DNA of 64,000 bases from positions 1,612,001 to 1,676,000 of the forward strand of contig NZ_CP090641.1 in the NCBI RefSeq assembly GCF_029633825.1, in the 5' to 3' direction. The position numbers were made by a program, and so were the translations under genes. This document shows positions 25,634 through 33,463 of this stretch, in pieces. This stretch comes from Burkholderia contaminans (lineage in GTDB: Bacteria > Pseudomonadota > Gammaproteobacteria > Burkholderiales > Burkholderiaceae). The notes below the pieces were generated by a model that saw nothing but the letters and a program-made list of their open reading frames with translations, was not told the DNA's origin and did not search any database. Every line of letters starts with the position of its first letter. Positions within the stretch are counted from its first letter, which is position 1.

Positions 25634-27172
25634 TCAGAGGTTGCGCGACACCGTCACTTCTTGAAACGAGCCAGCTCCGTCAGACGCAAACCGCCGTTGC
25701 CTGGTGAGCAAATGCGCGTCTCCGGCCGGAGCATCACTCTTGCGGTGCGGCTTGCCGATGAAGAGATAGAGCAGCCCGGAGATGACCACCACCACCAGGG
25801 TCAGCAGCATGGAGTAGTTCATGTACCACGGAGCCGTCGGCGTACGCGGCCAGAGAATATTGACGACAGCGCCGATTCCATAGGCGAGCGCAAGGATGTT
25901 GACCAGCCATCCCAGATTACCCATCGAGAACTGACCGGCCGGGCGCCAGCCGCGCACGCGGGCGAACATCGCACCGAGCACCACCATCTGGAACGCGACG
26001 TAAATGCCGACCGCCGCAAAGCTGACGATAATGTTCAGCGCATCCTGGACGAAGAACCCGATGCAGTCGATGAACGCGGACACGACACCGGCAACCACCA
26101 GCGCCGCGGCCGGGACGTGGGTCCGCGGCGAGATGCGGGAGAGGAAGCCGCTGCAAATGATCATCTTGTCACGAGCGTAGGCATAAACCAGCCGACTGAC
26201 GGCGGCCTGAAGGCTGAGAATGCACGACACGTGAGAGATCAGCACGATCCCGTAGACCACGCGTGCGCCAATCGAGCCGAAAGCATGCGTAAGGATGGTG
26301 TTGATCGGGTCCGCGTCCTTGCCCGAGATGGCAGCCTGCAGGTCGGGTACCGCAAGGATGAGGCCAAGGCACGCGTAGATCGTGACGGGGATACCGATGT
26401 AAATCGTCATCCGCATCGCGCGCGGAATCGCCTTGCCCGGGTTCGGTGTTTCTTCTGCAAGGTCGCCGCATGCTTCGAAGCCATAGCAACAGAACATGCC
26501 AACCAACGCCGCGGCAAGGAAGGCGGGCAGATACGAACCACCTGCACTGAAGCTGAACGTCTCGAAGATGACGTGAAGCGGCTGCAGGCGGCCGAACAGG
26601 AGCAGGTAACCACTGACGAGCAACGCGCCCAGCACCTCGCAGATGAAACCGAACATCGCAATGCGTGCCAGCGTCTTCGTGCCGAGCAGGTTGATGAGCG
26701 TCGACCCGAGCAAAAGTACGATGGCGATGATAGTCGTCGTCTTCGGTGTGACGTCGAACCCGAGCAGATAGGCAAAGAACGGCGCACCGCCAACAGGGAC
26801 AGCGGCCACGGTTGTAATCAAAGCCCACATATAAACCCAACCGCTCATCCATGCCCAGCGCGCGCCCACCAGCCGTCGCGTCCACGGATAAAGTCCGCCG
26901 GCAATCGGGAATTGCGACACGACCTCGCCAAAAATCAGGCAAACAAACATCTGGCCGATTGCCGCAATCAGATAGGACCAGATGAATGGAGGCCCGCCCG
27001 TCGTCATGCCGAACGTGAACAGCGTGTACGCGCCCACGACGGGAGAAAGATAGGTAAAGCCGAGCGCAAAGTTTTGCCACAGGCCCATCGAGCGGTCGAA
27101 GCTCGATGTGTAGCCCAACGCTGCGAGTTGCGCCGAGTCGTCGTCGGCAGAGCGGGGGTCAGAGAAGGACAT
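25634..27172 (-). CDS. APC family amino acid/amine permease
   Basis: Inner-membrane permease of 512 residues with 12 predicted helices, of the amino acid/choline transporter subgroup (GABA-permease-like). SFDRSMGLWQNFALGFTYLS begins helix 1. GGPPFIWSYLIAAIGQMFVC and the helix 6 region ACGDLAEETPNPGKAIPRAM are diagnostic of this subgroup. It is 138 bp downstream of the aldehyde dehydrogenase and in the same direction, so it could be read from that gene's sigma-54 promoter. Its neighbours suggest GABA, 5-aminovalerate or a methylated amine as cargo. Confidence 0.9.
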   Translation of the reverse strand: MSFSDPRSADDDSAQLAALGYTSSFDRSMGLWQNFALGFTYLSPVVGAYTLFTFGMTTGGPPFIWSYLIAAIGQMFVCLIFGEVVSQFPIAGGLYPWTRRLVGARWAWMSGWVYMWALITTVAAVPVGGAPFFAYLLGFDVTPKTTTIIAIVLLLGSTLINLLGTKTLARIAMFGFICEVLGALLVSGYLLLFGRLQPLHVIFETFSFSAGGSYLPAFLAAALVGMFCCYGFEACGDLAEETPNPGKAIPRAMRMTIYIGIPVTIYACLGLILAVPDLQAAISGKDADPINTILTHAFGSIGARVVYGIVLISHVSCILSLQAAVSRLVYAYARDKMIICSGFLSRISPRTHVPAAALVVAGVVSAFIDCIGFFVQDALNIIVSFAAVGIYVAFQMVVLGAMFARVRGWRPAGQFSMGNLGWLVNILALAYGIGAVVNILWPRTPTAPWYMNYSMLLTLVVVVISGLLYLFIGKPHRKSDAPAGDAHLLTRQRRFASDGAGSFQEVTVSRNL

Positions 27173-27222
27173 GTTGTCTCCTACCTTCAGATGGAAAATT
27201 CAGGCGAAACGGCGTTTGGGGC

Positions 27223-27256
27223 GGGCGCAAACACCGCTATGCACGGTGTTGCGCCC
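27223..27256. terminator. Strong hairpin between aldehyde dehydrogenase and permease genes
   Basis: Arms GGGCGCAAACACCG and CGGTGTTGCGCCC pair over 13 positions with one bulged A and a 7-base loop. No U tract follows in either direction. It may attenuate read-through into the permease gene or stabilise the upstream transcript. Confidence 0.4.
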
Positions 27257-27310
27257 GTTTGCCAACCGGGTCGGCGCGGTCATGCGCCGACTTCCTCCAA
27301 CAACGCGGTT

Positions 27311-28813
27311 TCACTCCAAATTGAGCCAAACGGACTTGCTCTGTGTGTGAGCAAGAATGGTTTCGAAGCACTTGTCGCGCCCCTGCCCCGACTGCTTGAA
27401 GCCACCCCAAGGCTGCGTCATGTCGCCGTGGTCATAACAATTCACCCAGACGATTCCCGATTCGACGTTGCGCGCCACGCGGTGGGCGCGGGTGACATTC
27501 GATGTCCAGATACCGGCAGCCAGCCCATAAATGGACGAGTTTGCGATATCGACCGCTTCCTCCTCGCTGTCGAACGGCATGATGGCTGCAACGGGTCCGA
27601 AGATTTCCTCGTTCGCAATGCGCATATTGCGATTCACATCGGTGAAGAGCGTCGGCGCCACGAAGTTGCCAGCGCGAAGCTCCGCCGGAATCTGACCCGC
27701 CAGCGCGAGAACACCCCCTTCGCTCTGCCCGATGTCGATGTATGACGACACGCGCTTGTGCTGTTCTTTCGTCACCAACGGGCCCATGGTCGTGCCGGGA
27801 TCGAGCGGGTCGCCCGGCTTGAACATCGTCGGCGCCAGTTCGACGAACTTCTTCACGAACTGCTCGTAGATGCCGCGCTGCACCAGGATGCGCGAGCCGG
27901 CGCTGCAAACCTCGCCCTGGTTGCCATAGATGCCGCTCGCGGCGTATCGGACGGCTGTGTCGATGTCCGCTACGTCGTCAAACACGATCTGCGGGCTCTT
28001 GCCGCCACACTCCGTCGTCACCCGCTTCATGTTGGACTGGCCGGCGTAGATCATCATCAGCTTGCCGACTTCCGTCGACCCCGTGAAGGAAATCTTGTCG
28101 ACATCCTTGTGCAACGCGAGCGCTTTACCCGCGTCTTCGCCGAATCCGTTCACCACGTTGAACACGCCTGCCGGACCGCCCGCTTCCACGAACAGACGCG
28201 CGAGCAGGAGCGCGCTCGTCGGCGATTGCTCAGCCGGCTTGAGGACGACCGAGTTACCCGCAGCCAGCGCCGGCGCGACCTTCCACGCTGCCATCATCAG
28301 CGGATAATTCCACGGCGTCACCGCACCGACGACACCGATGGGCTCACGGGAGATGAAGTGGAAAGCGCTCGACGCGGTGTTTGTGACAACCCCTTCGATC
28401 TTGTCGATTGCTTCGGCAAAGTACTGGAACGTGTGGGCCGAGAACGGTACGTCGCCGTTCAAAAGATCGCTGATGGGCTTGCCCATGTCGAGGCAGTCCA
28501 GCAACGCGAATTCTTCGGTATGTTCGTTGATGAGTTGAGCCAGGCGGAACAGCACATCCATTCGGTCGCGCGGCGCCATCCTCGACCAAACCCCTTCCTT
28601 GAAGGTACGGCGAGCCGCGGCCACCGCGAGATCGATGTCCTTCTCGTTGCCGCGGACCATCGTGTGCTGGTCAAGGCCCGTTGCCGGATTGACCGTGGTA
28701 AACCGGCCGCCATCGACTGCATCGACGAACTGGCCGTCGATGAACAGTTTCGTCTGGACATCGAGGCTTTTTGCCTTGGCATGCCAATCAACCACTTTGA
28801 CTTCTTCGCTCAT
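27311..28813 (-). CDS. Aldehyde dehydrogenase, PuuC-like
   Basis: NAD(P)-dependent dehydrogenase of 500 residues resembling gamma-glutamyl-gamma-aminobutyraldehyde dehydrogenases. Catalytic Cys is in NQGEVCSAGSR, Glu in TTECGGKSPQ, and TPWNYPLMMAAWKVAPALAA and SFTGSTEVGK are present. The ATG at 28813 is preferred over 28834 because GAGGAG sits 10 bases before it, while the upstream ATG has none. A sigma-54 promoter lies about 67-83 bp upstream. The substrate is probably the aldehyde from the neighbouring amine oxidation pathway. Confidence 0.9.
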   Translation of the reverse strand: MSEEVKVVDWHAKAKSLDVQTKLFIDGQFVDAVDGGRFTTVNPATGLDQHTMVRGNEKDIDLAVAAARRTFKEGVWSRMAPRDRMDVLFRLAQLINEHTEEFALLDCLDMGKPISDLLNGDVPFSAHTFQYFAEAIDKIEGVVTNTASSAFHFISREPIGVVGAVTPWNYPLMMAAWKVAPALAAGNSVVLKPAEQSPTSALLLARLFVEAGGPAGVFNVVNGFGEDAGKALALHKDVDKISFTGSTEVGKLMMIYAGQSNMKRVTTECGGKSPQIVFDDVADIDTAVRYAASGIYGNQGEVCSAGSRILVQRGIYEQFVKKFVELAPTMFKPGDPLDPGTTMGPLVTKEQHKRVSSYIDIGQSEGGVLALAGQIPAELRAGNFVAPTLFTDVNRNMRIANEEIFGPVAAIMPFDSEEEAVDIANSSIYGLAAGIWTSNVTRAHRVARNVESGIVWVNCYDHGDMTQPWGGFKQSGQGRDKCFETILAHTQSKSVWLNLE

Positions 28814-28879
28814 TTCTTGATGCTCCTCAGACATGTTTTAGCTGGTGCTCCGAACGAACCGCCAGTCGGACTACACTAA

Positions 28880-28896
28880 TGCACCTTCCGTGCCAA
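28880..28896 (-). promoter_or_regulatory. Sigma-54 (-24/-12) promoter of the PuuC-like dehydrogenase
   Basis: Reading leftward, TTGGCACGGAAGGTGCA matches the consensus YTGGCACG-N4-TTGCW at all but one position, with the GG and GC doublets exactly 10 bases apart. Predicted transcription start is near 28869, leaving about 55 nt of leader before the ATG at 28813. The gene for a sigma-54 activator is immediately upstream. Confidence 0.88.
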
Positions 28897-28994
28897 TTGC
28901 ATGCCTGCGCGAGAGAAGCCTTGTATCTATTGGGTTTGCTGCGTTTAGTTAGCTTCCTGAAATATAGGTTGATGCACTGTCGTATCGAACGATG

Positions 28995-29007
28995 CATTTG
29001 CGCATCA
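28995..29007 (-). promoter_or_regulatory. Candidate upstream activator site TGATGCGCAAATG
   Basis: TGATGCGCAAATG on the minus strand ends 99 bp upstream of the -24/-12 element, the usual position for an enhancer-binding protein. The first nine bases recur exactly, in the same orientation and at nearly the same distance, before the N-demethylase operon. The core is an inverted repeat, GATGC-N6-GCATC. It touches the 3' end of the activator gene. Confidence 0.65.
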
Positions 29008-30462
29008 TGCTTCTGCAGCGGTGGACGGTCTGCTCTTTCTGGAGATGGTGGCGATGTCCGTCTGAAGCAACTCCGCGGCCTTGCGTTTGCTGCCACAGCG
29101 CCTGATGGCATCTTCGATGACTTTGCTCTCGTAGCGACGTACCAGCGCTTTCAGACTGAGCTCTGATGTCTCGCTTTCATCGACGATATCGACAGTCAAT
29201 GCATTCTGGCCGATGCCAAGCGGCTCCCCACCATCGAACGGCCCGCTTGCGGATGCCTCGAGCGGCAGATCCTCTTCGCCTGCCGTGCTTTCGCATGCCA
29301 CCGACAGGTATTCGATGAGGTTCTGAAGCTCTCGAATGTTGCCGGGAAATGCATACTTCCGGAGCTTGTCTCGACACTCCTTCGTGAGCTGCAGCGGCGT
29401 CTCGCGCCGCTGGTTGACTGACGAAAGGAAACGCTCCACGAGAGGATCGATCAGGTCGCGCTGCAGACGAAGTGGAGGCAATGAAAGTACGACCACCGAC
29501 AACCGGTAGTAAAGGTCCCGACGGAAGCGGCCCTGTTCCACCAGTTCACGCAGATTCTGGTTTGTCGCCGCTACCACATTGACCTTGACCCTTCTCGGTT
29601 GCATCGCGCCGACCCGCTGCACAAGGCCCGATTCAAGAACCATCAGAAGTTTCGCCTGCGACTGCAACGGCGTCTCGCCAATCTCGTCGAGAAACAACGT
29701 TCCCCCGTCGGCTGATTCGATCAGGCCCGGCTTACCCCGCGTAAGCGCACCTGTGAAGGAGCCACTTTCATAGCCGAACATTTCCGACTCGAACAAGGAT
29801 TCGGGAATACCCGCGCAGTTCACGTGGACGAAAGGCGAGCTTTCCCGGCCGGAGCGGCGGTGCAGCAACTTCGCAAATTCCGTCTTGCCTACACCGGACT
29901 CGCCCAGCAGCAGCACGCGGCTTCCCATCGAGATCGCACGCTGGCCAACGGTCAGCAATCTCGCCGTATCTTCCGTCACACCCATCAACGGGCTCGGCTC
30001 GGATTGCGACTGGTTCGCCTCCTTGCCGCCATGCGCGGCATTCAACGGGGCGCCCTTGGTGAACGCGTCGAGGTTACGCTGCAGAATGATGTAGCAGGTC
30101 ATGGCGCCCTTGCTGTCACGCAAGGCTCGGCCCGTAATCACGAGACGTCGGCCGGTGCCATCGACGAGGTTCTCGTGGTAGCGCTCCCCCTTGTTGAACG
30201 CTTCCAGGACACCAGGGCATTGTATGAATGACTCGTTGACGAACTCGAGCAGCGGCCGGCCCACGATGGAGGCTCTAGGCAACTCGTTCATGCTTTCGCC
30301 CGCGGCATTCACATACCGTGTCACGCCGCCACGGTCGATCATGAGCATCCCGTCCGGCAAGAGGTCGCAGATCGTGCTCCATCGGGGGTCGCCGAGAAAC
30401 TCCAGCAGTTCGTCATGCGACCAACCGGTCTCGTCCCGCTCGGACATGTCAGCGAACTTCAT
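29005..30462 (-). CDS. PAS-containing sigma-54-dependent transcriptional activator
   Basis: Enhancer-binding protein of 485 residues. A PAS domain occupies about residues 20-135 (DLLPDGMLMIDRGGVTRYVN). The AAA+ domain carries Walker A GESGVGKTEFAK, Walker B GGTLFLDEIGE and the sigma-54 contact loop as GSFTGA (canonical GAFTGA). The C-terminal Fis-type helix-turn-helix is IRRCGSKRKAAELLQTDIAT. The ATG at 30462 follows GAGGT, giving a 14-bp overlap with the upstream PAS gene; the longer frame is not supported. It lies between the two sigma-54 promoters it probably activates. Confidence 0.93.
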   Translation of the reverse strand: MKFADMSERDETGWSHDELLEFLGDPRWSTICDLLPDGMLMIDRGGVTRYVNAAGESMNELPRASIVGRPLLEFVNESFIQCPGVLEAFNKGERYHENLVDGTGRRLVITGRALRDSKGAMTCYIILQRNLDAFTKGAPLNAAHGGKEANQSQSEPSPLMGVTEDTARLLTVGQRAISMGSRVLLLGESGVGKTEFAKLLHRRSGRESSPFVHVNCAGIPESLFESEMFGYESGSFTGALTRGKPGLIESADGGTLFLDEIGETPLQSQAKLLMVLESGLVQRVGAMQPRRVKVNVVAATNQNLRELVEQGRFRRDLYYRLSVVVLSLPPLRLQRDLIDPLVERFLSSVNQRRETPLQLTKECRDKLRKYAFPGNIRELQNLIEYLSVACESTAGEEDLPLEASASGPFDGGEPLGIGQNALTVDIVDESETSELSLKALVRRYESKVIEDAIRRCGSKRKAAELLQTDIATISRKSRPSTAAEA

Positions 30463-31639
30463 TCGAGGACCTCTTCGAAGCGGTGACGGCGCGCCGCGCC
30501 GGGCCGGAACTGCGCGCGACAGGTGCGACAGGACGAATGGAAAACACGAAATCCGAAAATAGGTCGTCCCCCACCGGGCCGACTCGCACATCACAGTCCA
30601 TCACGGCGCCGTTCGAGAATTTCACGACGTCGAGCCAGCGATGCGTCTCGCCGTTGCTCCACTTGCGTGCAACGTCGGTATCGGCAAGCGAAATGAAATC
30701 ACCGATCCTGCCGTGCAGGATGCTCGACGCTGGACTGTTGAAGAGCCGTTCGCAAGCGGGATTGACCGCGGTGATCGTGCCGCTTCTGCTTGCGACCAGG
30801 ATCGCGTCGGGTATCGCGCTGAGAATGCGCTGGACGGTCTCTGCCGACTGTACGAGCTTGTCACGTTCGTTTCTGAAGTCGGTAAGGTCCTGCAGCGTCC
30901 CCCACATCCGGGTGAGATAGCCGCCCTGAATCTTGCCTCGAACGTTGTTCTCGACATACATCGTCGACCCGTCATATTTCAGGTCAATCGTGAGGCTGCG
31001 ATCGACGTTGAAGTCATTCCGGATGAGATTGCGGACAAATGCCTCGTTCTGGGGGCTGCGAGGGAAGTAGGTTCGGACGGGTTGGTCGTTAATGTCCACG
31101 CCGTCGGGCAGCGAGTAGAAGCGCGACATCGCTTCGTTGCAGTTCGACCAGTGACACTCGTTGGAAAACACCTGCCGGATGATCTCCGGCTCGCTCTCCT
31201 GAAGATTGACGGGTTCAGTGAACTCGATGCACCACATGGGCTGGCTCGTGGTTTCGATGTAACCACGCAGCAGTTCGGCACCACTCTGAACTTGCGCAAG
31301 AAGCTGCCTTCCTCCAACACTCTCGACCGCGAAAATCTGCAACGCCGGTTCTCCGTCATGAAGCGTCCCGACGAGCCGGGAACTGACTGGCGTCGGTACA
31401 CCTTCCAGCACCATCTCGAGCTCTTCGTTTGCGGTCACTGTTTCAAGTGTCTGGAGCGCCAGATAGTTATCAAGGATACCTATTGAATTCCCCGTAAAGA
31501 GAGAGGCAGTCGGCATGCCGACGAGAGATCCGACGTTTCCGCACCATTCCGTCAGGAGCGTGCTTGCGTCGAGCACCGCTCCCGACCTCGCAATGGTGAG
31601 CGCCAATACCGGGATGTTTGACAGCACGAGGACCTCCAT
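30449..31639 (-). CDS. PAS-domain sensory protein partner of the sigma-54 activator
   Basis: About 396 residues with at least two PAS-like regions: MWCIEFTEPVNL to TLQDLTDFRNERDKLVQSAE, then TVQRILSAIPDAILVASRSGTITAV (split here) to the end. No kinase, cyclase or DNA-binding domain is seen, and the C-terminus is basic. The frame opens at a TTG at 31708, but the first ATG (31639) is preferred because the candidate activator site for the divergent operon lies at 31665-31677. The 14-bp overlap with the activator gene suggests a sensory pair acting together. Confidence 0.75.
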   Translation of the reverse strand: MEVLVLSNIPVLALTIARSGAVLDASTLLTEWCGNVGSLVGMPTASLFTGNSIGILDNYLALQTLETVTANEELEMVLEGVPTPVSSRLVGTLHDGEPALQIFAVESVGGRQLLAQVQSGAELLRGYIETTSQPMWCIEFTEPVNLQESEPEIIRQVFSNECHWSNCNEAMSRFYSLPDGVDINDQPVRTYFPRSPQNEAFVRNLIRNDFNVDRSLTIDLKYDGSTMYVENNVRGKIQGGYLTRMWGTLQDLTDFRNERDKLVQSAETVQRILSAIPDAILVASRSGTITAVNPACERLFNSPASSILHGRIGDFISLADTDVARKWSNGETHRWLDVVKFSNGAVMDCDVRVGPVGDDLFSDFVFSIRPVAPVARSSGPARRAVTASKRSSNEVR

Positions 31640-31664
31640 CACAGCGCCGTCCCGACGTCGGGAC

Positions 31665-31677
31665 TGATGCGCATTTG
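31665..31677 (+). promoter_or_regulatory. Candidate upstream activator site TGATGCGCATTTG
   Basis: TGATGCGCATTTG on the plus strand ends 102 bp upstream of the N-demethylase operon's -24/-12 promoter. It shares TGATGCGCA and the following W-W-T-G pattern with the element before the aldehyde dehydrogenase, in the same orientation relative to the promoter. A second related segment (TTTGCATCGATC) follows within 40 bp. Confidence 0.65.
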
Positions 31678-31778
31678 TTGCTCGTTGCTGCGAATTTGCA
31701 TCGATCAAAAATATTGAGATAGTTATTTTTTAGTAGGGATTTCCCTGACGCTCCATGTGCGACAAGGCGTTCAGGCTG

Positions 31779-31795
31779 CTGGCACGAGTCTCGCT
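31779..31795 (+). promoter_or_regulatory. Sigma-54 (-24/-12) promoter of the N-demethylase operon
   Basis: CTGGCACGAGTCTCGCT fits YTGGCACGR-N3-TTGCW with one mismatch (TCGC for TTGC), and the GG and GC doublets are exactly 10 bases apart. Predicted start is near 31806, about 80 nt before the dmmA-like ATG at 31887. The promoter sits inside the longer open frame that begins at 31755, which argues against that upstream start. Confidence 0.88.
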
Positions 31796-31886
31796 TTGCA
31801 GTAGGGCGAACTCGTTTGCTGCGGCTGCCTTGATGTGGCTGCCGACGCGGCGACGGATCGAACGAACGTCCAAGGAGGCTTCAACC

Positions 31887-32489
31887 ATGTTAATCACCGG
31901 CATAAAAAGCCGTCCGGTGTATGACGTCCTCGCACCGATGTCCAACGGTGCGCTCCACGTCATAGCGGGTCAGGGAAGCGGGGGCCAAGCGCTCTTGCGT
32001 TTGCTCGGCGAGTTGTCCGACAAGTCAGAGCACATCGTCGTCTTCTATTCCACCGAGTCGTTTTCGGGGAAGGACTTCTCGGCGGAACTTCAGGCCATCG
32101 AAACGGAGAACCTCAGGCTCTTCAAGTCGAACGCCGAACTCGTCGGTTACCTGGAAACGTATTTGTCGACGGCGAAGACTGGACTGCGTCTTTATCTGGC
32201 CGGTTCGGAGAGCTTCATCGGTACGGCGATGCAAGTCGCAAACAAGTTCAACCTGAACAGCGACGAGGTGCTGCGCGAGCACGGCGGCACATACGTTCGC
32301 CGTGTCTGGTGTGTTCACTGCGATACCTACACGGAGAACGTCACGCATCGTGTTTTCAAGTGCCCCGGCTGCGGCCTTGACCTCGTGGTTCGCGATCATT
32401 ACTCGGGTCGCCTGGCCGCATTCATGGGCGTGAAGGCAGACGCGGAACAGACCGGCAACATGCCGGCGGCAGAGGAGCTCGACACATGA
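31887..32489 (+). CDS. DmmA-family subunit of heme-dependent N-demethylase / dimethylamine monooxygenase
   Basis: A 200-residue protein of the DmmA family, found with heme-dependent oxidative N-demethylases. The C-terminus has a zinc-ribbon-like CxxC pair (CVHCDT and CPGCG) followed by LDLVVRDHYSGRLAAFMGV, the family hallmark. The N-terminal part is an alpha/beta fold with no recognised cofactor motif. The ATG at 31887 follows an excellent AAGGAGG at 31872-31878. It overlaps the reductase gene by ATGA. Confidence 0.88.
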   Translation: MLITGIKSRPVYDVLAPMSNGALHVIAGQGSGGQALLRLLGELSDKSEHIVVFYSTESFSGKDFSAELQAIETENLRLFKSNAELVGYLETYLSTAKTGLRLYLAGSESFIGTAMQVANKFNLNSDEVLREHGGTYVRRVWCVHCDTYTENVTHRVFKCPGCGLDLVVRDHYSGRLAAFMGVKADAEQTGNMPAAEELDT

Positions 32490-33451
32490 ACGCGCATGCA
32501 GGTACGTTGCCGGTTGTTGTCACCGCAATTGAAGACATCACCCCGCTCATCAAGGTATTCACCCTTCAGGACCCTTCCGGCAAGCCGCTTCCCGGCTTCT
32601 CAGGCGGAAGTCACGTGGTTGTGCTGATTCCCGACGAAGGAAAAATCTATCGCAACCCGTACTCGCTGATGAGCACGCCGTTCGACACGACGTCGTACAG
32701 AATCGGCGTTCGTCGCCAAGACAATGGTCGCGGTGGATCACTTGCCATGCACAACGATGTTCGCGTCGGCATGACGCTTCACATCACGCATCCGGCCAAT
32801 AATTTCCCGCTTAACCGTCGGTCGCTGAAGCACATCTTTATTGCAGGCGGCGTCGGCATCACGCCCATCATCTCCCAGATTCACGACCTTCAGGTCGGCT
32901 CGGTCCCTTATGAACTGCACTACGCGGTCCGCAACACCGACCACAACGGGATGAAGCAATTTATCGCGGGCGACGAGATCGGGTCCACGGAGCTCTACTA
33001 CGACAGCGCTGACGCTCAGATCGACTTTGACGCGATTCTCGGCAATCAGCCGTTGGGCTCCGATGTCTATATTTGCGGCCCGGCTCCGATGATTGAAGCG
33101 GTTGTCGCTTCCGCACGCGCGCTCGGGTGGGCGGACAGCCACATTCACTGGGAAGAGTTCGTTGAAGCATCGACTGGAGACGCGTTCGAGGCGTTTCTGA
33201 AGAAGGCCAACAAGCGGATCATGGTCCCGCCCGAACTCAGCCTGCTCGAGGCAATCGAGGGCGCCGGCCTCGACATGCCCTACCTCTGCCGTGGTGGTGC
33301 CTGTGGGCACTGCGAAACCGACGTGCTCGAACTCGATGGTGAAATTGAACATCGAGACATCTGGCTCAGCGACGACATCAAGGCATCCAATCGAAAGATG
33401 ATGCCCTGCGTGTCCCGCGCCAAATGCAAGAAGCTTGTCCTCGACCTGTAA
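32486..33451 (+). CDS. PDR/VanB-type FMN-[2Fe-2S] oxidoreductase
   Basis: Phthalate-dioxygenase-reductase-type electron donor of 321 residues. It comprises a flavin-binding barrel (NPYSLMSTPFDTTSYRIGV), an NAD-binding domain (KHIFIAGGVGITPII and DVYICGPAPMIEAV) and a C-terminal plant-type ferredoxin with Cys ligands in MPYLCRGGACGHCETD and MMPCVS. It carries electrons from NAD(P)H to the heme oxygenase encoded next. Translation is coupled to the DmmA-like gene by ATGA. Confidence 0.93.
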   Translation: MNAHAGTLPVVVTAIEDITPLIKVFTLQDPSGKPLPGFSGGSHVVVLIPDEGKIYRNPYSLMSTPFDTTSYRIGVRRQDNGRGGSLAMHNDVRVGMTLHITHPANNFPLNRRSLKHIFIAGGVGITPIISQIHDLQVGSVPYELHYAVRNTDHNGMKQFIAGDEIGSTELYYDSADAQIDFDAILGNQPLGSDVYICGPAPMIEAVVASARALGWADSHIHWEEFVEASTGDAFEAFLKKANKRIMVPPELSLLEAIEGAGLDMPYLCRGGACGHCETDVLELDGEIEHRDIWLSDDIKASNRKMMPCVSRAKCKKLVLDL

Positions 33452-33463
33452 CCGGAGCGAATC

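Noticed and set aside
27257..27290. Possible sigma-54 promoter (TTGGCA...GCGCAA on the minus strand) before the APC permease
   Set aside because: The GG and GC doublets are one base too close (9 instead of 10 between them), and sigma-54 does not tolerate that spacing change.
31755..31886. N-terminal extension of the DmmA-like protein from an ATG at 31755
   Set aside because: The sigma-54 promoter lies inside it, and a near-ideal AAGGAGG precedes the ATG at 31887.
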